Shown piece by piece: positions 51,035 to 61,179 of a stretch of DNA of 64,000 nt. Source of the stretch: Icerya purchasi (lineage: Eukaryota; Arthropoda; Insecta; Hemiptera; Monophlebidae); the NCBI GenBank assembly GCA_039619475.1, contig CM077116.1, positions 100,423,164 to 100,487,163 on the forward strand, in the 5' to 3' direction. The notes beneath the pieces were generated by a model, which was not told the origin of the DNA, did not search any database, and saw nothing but the letters and a program-made list of their open reading frames with translations. The translations under genes and the position numbers were made by a program. How positions within the stretch are numbered: position 1 is the first letter of the stretch; each line of letters begins with the position of its first letter.

Positions 51035-54000
51035 TAATCAACTGGCCATAATGGGCATTCATAAGCGCGTAATCATGAATAATTTGCCAGAAACCCACGA
51101 AAATTATGTTTTAATTAAGATTTTATTCTTGTTTAGTAAATATTGAGCCTTTACAACTTTACAATTTGTTGGGGAAATTCATATGATGAAAAAAGTGTTT
51201 TTGAATGGTTTGGAATACGTTACAATCGATGTACCGCGTAATTCGGAAATCGTAATTAAAATGTGAAATGGTCCTTTTCTTCGTAGAAATTCTTCAAATT
51301 CATCAAATCAAAGACGTTTTGAAAGCACGTAAGAATTTGCATAAAAACTGGATTTTACATGATAGATTTTAGTGCAACGGTCACATTCGTAGAGTTCAAC
51401 TTGTCGGAAGAGTCCAGATCTACTTATGTGTCAGTTTTTGATACGTTGTATAGCTGGGCGCAATCTAAAATTTCATCTGTCATGAAAAAAGTGTGACGAA
51501 AAAATGTCACAAGTAAAATTGCTACACGGAAATCTTAAAGCAGGCAGCATTTTTTTCAAATAAAAAACAGCAAATAATAACACACTTCGTCACTCAACAA
51601 AAATGTAATGATTCGTGTTCGCAAAAAAAAAAAAAAAGTGACCCGAATTTTACCTAGATGTTTCAAAATATTATCCTTCGAACGTAAGTAGAGAAGAAAT
51701 TGAACGAAATGTGTAAGTTTTACCTTGTGCGCAAACTGCTGTAGCGAGTGACGTATCCAAGGCATTTCCGGGCGGTGGTAGAGGTAATTATGAATTTTTT
51801 TCCGCACCTTTCCTACACTTTTAAACAGTAAAACAATTAAAAAACCGCAGCAAACTCTCGGACATTCGCAAGAAAGTTTCACTTAATATTTCCCGGCTAA
51901 AATTAAACGCGTAACAACTGTTTATCTCATCGGTGAATAAAAATGATTAATTTCGTCGTTTGGAAATTTTTAAAACGACAGACGAAGTTGGTACAGTGTG
52001 CGGTTGTGTCACAAAGCTTTTAACACTCGAAATAGCTATTAAGTCGGATTTTTGTTTTATGCATCTATTGAAAGGAAGGAAAAAAAAAAACTTTCAAAAC
52101 TCGATAAATTAATATCTAATTGTAGAACCGAAATTTATTCATCAATGCTTAATGAACTGCTAGAACAGTTTTAAATCCTTCTCACTAATGCCAACTGAAA
52201 CTTGCCCGCTTAATAATTGTAATAACGTTAGCGGGACGATAACAGTAGCAGCAGTGCGGTAAAATAGGTAAAAATTGTAATGTTTAAATTCCCTACGGCG
52301 GCGAGTATTTTGAGTAATAGAGAACATTGCGCGTGTGTCCATAAACTGTGTCTCCTATGGAGAATTTAATTTTTACTTGTTTTCCGGAATTTAAGTCAAC
52401 AACTACAGAATATTTTTGTAACAGGTGATGAGAAAAAGGACTATTCAAGAGCCCTATCTGTCGCAAACCACATTATATACTATCCACATTTTACACGGTG
52501 TATGTCCAGTTGCACTTTACGAAGACTGGTGCTTCTACAGAAAAATCATTTCCTAGAATTATAGTTTTTAGTTTGTTGACTTTTCATCATCGTGTAATTT
52601 TGGATCGCTGGAATTTTGAACCGTCTGACAATTAGCAGTATTGTACCACATGGCGATTATGTGGTGAAAATTGTCACGCCAGTGTATTTGATAAAATTCT
52701 TCAATTTTCAAAACAGCGAAAGTAGCGGTCGCGAAACAGAAAATTATCGTAAAAATTCTTCATCAATCTCAGTGGTGAAGGTTTTTAAAGATACGTAATA
52801 AATCGGAAAGAAGCGGGGGGAAATGATTTCATCGGATTTCGACTAAAAAAAAAACAAACTGTAAGCCAGAATTGAAAGTGAGGAATTTGAATTGCTGCTC
52901 CGACAAAAGCTAAGTTCAAATGATGCCGGATCACGTTTGCAAGTAGTACAACTGACAACCTTTTAAAGATTTACTACACCTATGTATGTAGGTGTAAAAA
53001 AGAAAATAACCTCGTATTTTGAAATTTTAGCAAGATTGCCGATTATTCCGTTCTTCTAATGTGGGTTAGTAGTGTAAATTTATTTTCAGCGCGCGTTTAA
53101 TCACATTAACTCGGGGGTAGTTGTGTCCTTTTTTTTTTTTTTTAAACTAGTTGTTAAGAGTTCTTATAAATCGCTTAAAGAGACAAACGGTATTTTTTCA
53201 TCGTCTCCCTCCTTAAATAACCCTTCTGGGAACGAAACGTAACCAGTAACAGAATTTGAAACAGGTTCGACATTAGATGTTAACCGCAGCAATTGGTGTC
53301 GCCGGCATAGTCGGTGGAAATAGTCAAGTACACCTATATGGGAACGATGAATAATTGAATTCCTGACGCAAAAAGGGTCTAATAAAAAATGATATTTGTC
53401 GCGCGCTATGCTACGGTACGGTTATTGAATTTTACGTGTTTTGTTTTTTGTTTCCGTTCTTTTACATAACGAGCGATAAGTAGGATTTTATAAGTGCAGA
53501 TGAAAAATCGCCTTAATTGACGTGAAGTGCTCGTATATGCTTTTGCAATTTAAAATGTTGTTTACCGCACTTTCAGAAACCAGCGTCGAGAATGCGTTAT
53601 GCAATGTCCGCGACACACCTCAGCACTTGTGACGAAAGTTCAAAGCGTCCACTCAAATTGCCTACCATTTTCTGACGAGCTTCCACTTTCACTGGGCGGC
53701 GCCGCGTAGAGAAGGCCAGTCATGCGGTAAGCAGAAGGAAAGCCCCCCTCCCCCGAGCTTGCATGTAACGTTTTAATTCGCGTAAAACCGCAGCGACAAA
53801 CTGTGTTGTTACCTTCGGTTCTGCATTATTGTGTTACATAACGGGGCAAGGTGCCGAAATAATTAGGAAAGGTGAAATATGATGGCGTACAGCGCTGAAA
53901 AATGTTCCGAGACCTGCGGCGGCTATCGGTGCCTGCATGTGCACAGATGCGCCTCTGTCGTAATGAAATCATTATGTAGATGGGCTGCTGCATAATGTAT

Positions 54001-57000
54001 GTAGCACTTTTATTTGTATTTTCTACGCGCGCTCTCGCAGCGCATACATCGCTGTGCGCGGATATTGTAACCGGCGGACGGCAACAACAACGTCTGAATC
54101 AATATAAAAAAAGGAAAAAGAAAAAAAGGAGAAAAAAAGAAAGAAAAAGGTTCCGCTCTACAGTTCAGCACGCCTTGATGGTCGCTTTGTGTGTGCATTG
54201 CCTAATTGTCCGATTGTAGGCGTCGCCCCGAGGGGGTTTCAACGTTTTGTTATTGCGCCGCAGTCCCCATGTGCACTGGCAATCGAGCCGGCTCCCTGTG
54301 CCGTGTTCCTCCTCTGAATAATACATCGACGACGTTGATATGCACGTTTCCGAGCCTATATTTCCCGCGCTCGCTGGCCCGCTCTGCTGGAGGACATTTC
54401 ACCGTGCACCGCTATCTGTTCAATGTCAAGGTAACGTGTCTCTCTCCCCTCTTCCCGCGCCCGCGGTAATCAATCTCCTAGTCGTCTGACCTTCTGGCAA
54501 CGGCACCCCCGCTTGTCGCCCGCCCGGGCCCCGTCTACGGCGACCGACCGAGAAGGCCTATCCTATACCTTCCGCCCTTCTTTGCCCGTCTTTCCACAAT
54601 TTTTCATCTTATTTGCCGTGCGCATTATTCTCATTCCACCACTATTTCGGTTCTCGCCTCTGCGTAACTATTATATTATAGCTTTTTTTCGTTTCGATCA
54701 TCGTCGCCGCGGATGATGCGGTTATGTTGCGGTGAACAGAGAGTGAGAGTGCAGTTGCGCCGGAGATATCGAGTTTAATGAAGATGATTACGGATCGGCA
54801 GAGAAGCATTATATGCGTGTGCCATCATCATCTGTAACTGCATTTGAGAGAATGTCTTTTGCAGATATGTATGTATGCAGTGCCGGTAAAGTTGGCTTGG
54901 AATTGCATAGCGTTTTTACGTGAAAACCGCTCAGATGAAAACAACGACAGCCGAGTGTATGTAAAATTATGCGCGAAACAATTTCACCGGAAATTTTTCG
55001 AATGATTTGATAAATTTTGCAATGGCTCTAATGTGGCATTCTAACGTAAAATCGATTTCTCCCCGAATCGTATCGGAATAGCGTCAGCGGATAGAGAGGC
55101 GTAGAAAGTGAAACTGTAGTAATGTGTTGGCCGATGTATGAAAAATAGGATCAATAGTGTGAGAAAAGTCGAATTACTCGACACAATCGGCATAATCGAT
55201 TTTTATGAAAAGGGTGCCACCGAAATAAAGCGAGACATTTTTCTTGGACAGTAATGTTGCTAGTATCAAGAATAGTTCTTCTACTTTGGCCGTTGTGAAT
55301 CCGTTGCACGATGTAGGCCTCTTCCTTACGTTTTTATGCACATCCCTATTTCATGCACTGACCCACCACCACCGGACATCATCAAATAGTTTAAGAATAT
55401 TTCTTTACGATGCAGAAGCGTCGGAGTCCCACCACGGGCTAGTGTGTCTAATTATGCTTCCTTTAGAGCAGTAGCTGCGAAAGAATGTGGTGTATGCGAG
55501 GAGCTAGGTGTGAAACAAAAATTTACACTGATTAACAGATCAGGGAGCCAGCATCTTTGAAATCTGTAGTATCGTGCGTGCGAAAATATCTGTTAGAATC
55601 TCTATCGGGAATAGAGTGTACTTATTATAGTGGAAAAACGAATGTGTACGAAAAGAGTGGATAAAAGTGTACAGACGACGGACGAGCGCATTGGAAATAT
55701 GCAAGCAAATGTCTAAGATGAGTGTCGGGTTAGCACGGCACTGAATTTTACGAAGAATCGGATGGAGTGGCACGTGAAAAAAGAAGTGAAGAAAAACTGA
55801 TAGCGTATGAGATATCGGCGGTGGTATTATCAGTGTGTCGGAAACTGTTTACTTTTAAAAACGCTCGGTCGGTTTAGTATTCATAGTTTAAATTGTGTTT
55901 ACTTTATCTCTGCTTCTATACGAGATGATAACACGTAGGAGTATGACACGAATTAATGCGCTTTACATACGTTACTATTATCGGGTAAAAATACAGATGA
56001 AAGCGTTCGCTCTGCACGACTGAACTTGTTCCAAATTGTCCAAGTATTAATTTGGAAAAATTAAAAAATTCCATCATGTTCGACGTTTTTTTTTTCCGGC
56101 GAGAAATTAAAAAAAAAAATAAACTTTGTTCCTTCGTTTTTACTTTTTTTTTTTTTTTTTTTTTAAATTTATACATACATATATCTACGGAGTTTTAAAT
56201 TTTTTTGTGAACATGATTTGTCGACGCTTTTATAACTTGGTAATCGGTATGATTTTGTTACTACAAAAAAGCAGTGTTACTGATACGATAATATAATATT
56301 TATTTTTCACTTGAGCAGTAATTCTAAATGCAAGGGTAACTCTTAACAATTTTGAAAGATATTTCTGAAATTTTTGAAAAGTGTGATAACCTTTGTCCGG
56401 TATAAATTTTTAACGCGAGTTTCACTGTTCCTACAATTATAAGTAGAATATTGGAGGACTCTATTTCGAAAAAAGCCAAATGATTTCGTCAATAGCAGCG
56501 TGGCTAGTGTAAAAGCTTGAAGTGTATTACAAACTGTAAAGATTTTAATATGTAATTTTTATAGAAGCTGGTTTATGTTTTACGTTGTAGGTTTGTGCGC
56601 ATGTAATATGTTGCTCACACTTACGAGGAACCACATGAGTCACACTGATGATGGTGATTTTACAATATCGTTTTCGTCTATGTGTATTCAAACAAAACTT
56701 GATCCTTTGGCTTTTGCCGTGAGGAGATGCTAGTCTTCTATAATTTTCGTAGAACAATCGATTTCAATTGATTATATAATATTAGGTAAATAAACGTCTT
56801 AGCAAGTCTGGCGTAAAAAGGTTACAGATTTCGTTACAACCCCTGAGTACGAATTACATTAGTACCGTGACAAACTAATTGCTAGAGTATGCGATCATTG
56901 TCCTCGGTTTTCGATTACTTCCGTTGACGGAAATGATTAAAAATACGCTAATTGTATGTACAAAAAAAAAAGTTTAAATTATCATAACATCATATGCGCG

Positions 57001-57025
57001 CACAAGTTGTTTAACCATTAAAAGC
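51035..57025. other. AT-rich stretch with a CpG-rich segment, no gene recognised
   Basis: No exon, RNA gene or transposon was recognised outside the CpG-rich segment at 53.7-54.7 kb. Several short frames overlap on both strands. Confidence 0.5.
53690..54740. promoter_or_regulatory. CpG-rich segment, candidate conserved regulatory or exonic DNA
   Basis: This is the longest G+C- and CpG-rich segment in the window. It includes GGGCGGCGCCGCG near 53694, AT-rich homeodomain-like sites in CGTAATGAAATCATTATG (about 53959), GGTAATCAATCT near 54465, and a dense CG block at 54500-54545. A donor-like TCAAG/GTAACG lies at about 54430. Short frames exist (for example at 54206-54469) but none is recognised. 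It could be an exon with promoter or a conserved enhancer. The function is unknown. Confidence 0.25.
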
Positions 57026-57029
57026 GCTA

Positions 57030-57659
57030 TGTAGTTATTTAAGAGCGATTTAGTATAATTAAAAACAAATAAGAAAAATGAACGTAAAATCTGGCTAGGT
57101 TGTTCTCTGTGTTATCTTTTCAATTGTAATTTAATTCCAAATAGCGTATTCATGCGGGAAAGTAACGTAATTTTAAAGTAAATAACAATGAAAACAGAGA
57201 ACAGATTAACGTAAAATCAATAATTAAGGAATTCCGCACTTGTTGCCCGCAGATGAGACGGAAATTTTGAATTAAACACTTTCAGAAATTAAAGTAACAG
57301 AAATATTATTATTATTATTATTAAAATGTTATCTGCGATTAAATAGCTACACTAGCGGGGTTCGGGATTGAACAGCGGCAAGATCACATTCATCGACCGG
57401 GGTAAATCTGCCTGCTGGTTAGTCTTGTGTTGTCTATGTGCTGTCGGACGGTGTGATCGCTGTTCTTTCGCCGTAGCGTAGATTCATCGTGTAAGGCTGT
57501 ATCATCGTGTTTGATCGAACTCTTACGTGTTTTTGTCGAAAGTATTATTTTTTTTTTGTTATTGAGTCGTTTTAACGGCTCTGGCCCCGAAATTTAAGAC
57601 ACCTGTGTAGTACGGAGGAACAGGGTTGTTAAAAACAATATTCGAGTGAAGGAAGGGTT

Positions 57660-57665
<6 letters not shown>
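57030..57665 (-). mobile_element. LTR-like repeat unit, copy 2 (inverted)
   Basis: This is the reverse complement of 40616-41265 over its whole length, with long identical blocks such as CCGTCCGACAGCACATAGAC and CGGAATTCCTTAATTATTGA (minus-strand reading). The TG...CA ends are conserved. The flanks, CGCTA at low coordinates and ATATA at high coordinates, do not form a clear target duplication. A (TA)n tract starts at the boundary, which obscures the right flank. Confidence 0.6.

Positions 57666-57707
<42 letters not shown>
57666..57707. repeat. (AT)n microsatellite
   Basis: About 20 AT units adjoining the LTR-like unit, then TGTA units. Confidence 0.95.
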
Positions 57708-57709
<2 letters not shown>

Positions 57710-57718
<9 letters not shown>

Positions 57719-60230
57719 GTAGTACACTCGCATCCAACCGCAGTTTACCAAGCAGCCTATATAGGTATCATCTTTGCCACTGGTCTACGAACGGTGTGTT
57801 ATAGATTCCTATCATTTAAACAATTCGGCGTTTTTCTTGAAGACGGTATTATCCCGTACTCGTTATCGACTGAGCTTTTACATGTATGTATGAGTTTGAT
57901 GAAGAAGTACACTTAGTAATTGGGAAGGATTGAACGATAGTTGTTCACAGATTTGCAGTTAAGGAGAATTTGAAGCAGCTGCGGACGTTTACAATCGTAG
58001 TGTATGAAGTGTGAGCAGAGCGCTGCTCGCAGAACCGCGCTTAGTAAGCTTGACGTAGTAGAAGTGCGGGTAAGAAGTTCAGAGGATTCGTTATAATTTA
58101 AGGAAGGACGGAGAAAAACGCTTTGCAGAAATATCGTGAACTGTTGGAGCGGGAAGAAAAAGGTTAAATTGTTGAAAATGAGGTTCCGAAGGAATTAGAG
58201 GAGAAAGATATTTCACGAGCTGCAAAAACGAAAGGGAACTTTTTACGACGGGTGAAGGTACGGAAAATTGAAGGTGAGCAGCAATACAGAATAGAGTCGA
58301 GCTTGCATCGTGTAAATAGTGCGCCGAAAAAAGGAATTTAGTAAACAATAGAGGACCCACCTGGCGTTTACGAGTAGAGATGAAGAGATGCGAAGAACGT
58401 TGACTCTCGAAATTCGGTAAGAATTGTAAAAGAAAGAATGTACTCTCGAATGAAAGTTTACTTCAATTGGACGACTGATCATTTGACGACGGATAATATT
58501 AACCGAATAAGAGTTTAGAAACAAAACGCACCGAACTCTGTAATACTCTGCCATCCATACCATCAGCTAAACTTAATGAACACGATATAACCATGCTTTC
58601 GAGATTTGTTTCGGCGACGTGGATCTTCAGCGGGCGCGATAATTAATTTTTATAAATCCGGAATGAAAGTTAAAACGAGATTGATGTATCGATTTATGGA
58701 AGGCGGTCGTCGTGCAGGCAGATTAATCGTGTCACAGCAGTCAGGATGAACTACGAGAAGTCTCTACCATAGCCGTCGACAGAGGCGGTTTTATAAGCAA
58801 TACGGACAAACTTCGACATGGGCAAATTTCGGTACGGACCATCCGTAGGTGCGCCGCGAAGTCCGATTCGCGTTAATTATTTACTGAGGCGGTCAGTCTA
58901 TATCGTTCGATAATTTGAGGAGGTGGCTATGTGGCCGGCGGGCACGTACTATTTCATTTTTCATTAGCGGCGGTGTGTGCGCTAGCGAACCTGGCTGGGT
59001 AATCTGTCGGTAAATTGTACTTAATTGGTCGCCGAGGAGAGCAGCCTTGATTTTTCTTTTTCGTAATTGTCAGAAACGCACAGACAATTACGCTTTTATT
59101 CGGTGTCGCCCGTTACGCGCACTGCATTGTGCTCATTTAACGATGATAATTATTTATTATGCGCGTTCGGTCTGTCTAACAAACAACAGTGCACGGAATT
59201 CTGTTTCCTGTTTAAACGTGATTTTTCCAATTGGCCAACAAATCCGCCAGCCGACAACACACGCTACACCTTCACTTCCTGGCCCCTGATCTTTTCCATT
59301 TGTTCTAAACTTACAAAAAAAAAAAAAAACCGTTCATTCCAATCTGCCGCTGTACAGCTCGTCCAACGTTCAAATCCACGCGCCATCAACCTGTTCAGGC
59401 CTTTTTCACGTTTAAGTTTTGGAAAATTCCCTCGCGCAACTATATCCCTCAAGGGCGCGGACCTTAAATGCGACAGCTCCATTAATCAGTCTCCGTCTTT
59501 GTTTGTTTTACACATCTGCCACCAATCAGCATGACGCGTCGTGCACTCTGAATGTGTTAATCAACAGTTTTTGCCGCTTTTTCTTTCGCCAGATGTAGGG
59601 TTTTTCAACGAACATTTTCCGTTTCCTAGTTTTTGTCTTCTACCCCGGTATCGTTCAGTTCGCTCGCCGTAATCTACACGAGGTAGCGGCTCGATCGTCG
59701 CGTGAAAAATCGCTCGAATTTCAGAGCAGTTCCGCGATTTTTTTCTATTTCTCTTTTTTTTTTTCTTTTTTCAGAATTCTTACGCTTTAGCGTTTGCTTT
59801 TTTATATGTTAGAAAGTTAGAAGCTACAACGACAGAAATACCTAGAAGCTGGTTTGCAATTATCATATCGGATAAAGTAGAATGATCGAGCTGAACGGGA
59901 ATAGGGAATTGTAAAAGTAGAATCGACGTTCGTATATTATAGGGCGCAAAAAGGGAAGAGAATTCGGAGATAAATTTATTCCGGTCGGAGGATTCCCGCG
60001 ATTTAAACACTGGAAAAGGAAGATTTATTAAACGGGATAAGTATAAATGGGAGGGGGGAGTGAAAAAATCAAAAAAATTGAAGGAAAAAACAACGAGAAT
60101 ATTAAAAGACAATTGTTACGTTTTTTAAAATCTAGTACCGCTTTTTTTTTTCTTTAAGATATACTAATAACCGATCGTATAACAAATTGCAAGAACTAAC
60201 AAAATGTAAATTACGTTTAATTTTTAACAC
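57710..60230. other. mixed-composition stretch, no gene recognised
   Basis: A G+C-rich, CpG-rich patch lies at about 58690-59010. A 155-residue frame at 59067-59534 has no recognisable domain and is interrupted by a lysine run from an A homopolymer, so I treat it as chance. Confidence 0.5.
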
Positions 60231-60233
60231 ACT

Positions 60234-60285
60234 TTAAAAAAAGGGGGAGGAGGTTCTCAATTTGATTGTATTTTTTCGTTTTCTT
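60234..60285 (+). repeat. short repeat-like segment resembling a widespread insect MITE end
   Basis: An A run, then GGGGGAGGAGGTTCTCAATT, then TGATTGTATTTTTT. This order (A-rich, GGAGGAGGTTCTCAATT, then TGTATTTTTT) is one I associate with CCGACTTC-ended repeats common in insects, the same terminal type as the elements at 1.0 and 39.1 kb. Only the fragment is present. The association is from memory. Confidence 0.35.
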
Positions 60286-60540
60286 TTCAGCTTTTTTCTT
60301 TTTTTGCATTAAAAATCTGCTTTAAATAAACTGAATTGTGTGCACTAACTTCCGGAATTTTTTCTATGCACTCCGATGCGAATTAAAAAGCTGACTGACA
60401 GAAAATTGAAACAAATATGATTAGCAAAAATCGTTCCAGTAGTAGTCCGCCTGAATTTCAAGTTTATTGCGCTAACGAGAAGACGAGAATTGTCTCCGTG
60501 TGAAAAATTAAGAATCTTTATTTGTTTGTTATTTATTATA

Positions 60541-60836
60541 AAGTAAAGTAAGGTAAGTCCCATATATCCTTGATAAGGTATCATGGATTGTGAAGTTAAG
60601 CTTTCCATAATGGTACTTAAGGGTCTAATGGATCTGATGAGAATATTGGGGCCAGTTCCTTTCTACTTTTGGATTATCCGCCTTTACTTTCCCCTAGATA
60701 ATTCTTTGGTATATATTCAATTTTAGATTAAGTATAAACCTGGGAGCGCGACTTGGATCCGGAACGAGACAAGTCTCGATAACCTATGACACCTCTAATT
60801 TGGTAACCAAGCGCCTTAACCACTAGACTACCGCGA
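60541..60836 (-). mobile_element. tRNA-derived SINE (family 1), copy 3
   Basis: This is the best preserved copy. On the minus strand it starts CGCGGTAGTCTAGTGGTTAA with a perfect polymerase III A box (TAGTCTAGTGG), then a partly preserved B-box region (GGTTATCGAGAC). Next come TTGTCTCGTTCCGGATCC, a body, AAAGCTTAACTTCAC, and a tail with ATATATGGGACTTACC ending near TTTACTTTA. Its tail aligns well with copy 1 at 21030-21080. Confidence 0.88.
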
Positions 60837-60984
60837 TTTAGTATGAAAAGAGTAAAAAAACATTTCGCATTGAACTATTTTTACCCTCGCTATAAGGCGA
60901 TTAAAAAAATAAATAAAATAAACGACGCGGTTATTTTATAAATAAAATATAATTGAATATGAATGAAAAAGAAAAAAGTATTTC

Positions 60985-61175
60985 AACCCGGTATTATAAG
61001 GCGTATCACATTAAAAAAACAATTCCATTACAGTGTAAGTATAATAAATATAATTCCAACCCCCTCAAATTGTCCCGCTCTGAGCAGTTGCTTATTTTTC
61101 TGTGATTAAATCTCTCCAAAATTTGGGGAATTGAACCACCGCTCGTCCCGAAGCAGTACGCCACCGGGCAAGTAA
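60985..61175 (-). mobile_element. tRNA-derived SINE (family 2), single copy
   Basis: The minus strand carries an A-box-like TTGCCCGGTGG (about 61155-61165) and, 35 nt further, an exact B box GGTTCAATTCC (about 61120-61130). Non-tRNA sequence follows, including GCAACTGCTCAGAGCGGGAC and GAGGGGGTTGGAATTATATT. The spacing and B box fit a polymerase III promoter. There is no cloverleaf after the B box, so it is not a tRNA gene. The body differs from family 1. Being a single copy in the window, its SINE status is inferred. Confidence 0.55.
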
Positions 61176-61179
61176 GTAG

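Noticed and set aside
55300..55400. A patch near 55.3 kb that looked vaguely like retrotransposon coding sequence
   Set aside because: No conserved block could be named and no second copy was seen.
40616..57665. A complete Polinton/Maverick with long terminal inverted repeats
   Set aside because: The size would fit, but the ends do not begin with AG as Polintons do. No polymerase, integrase, ATPase or capsid-like frame is present inside, and the interior instead holds unrelated retroelement relics.
59067..59534. 155-residue open frame
   Set aside because: It has no recognisable domain, an A homopolymer encodes a lysine run in the middle, and other frames overlap on both strands. Chance is the simplest explanation.
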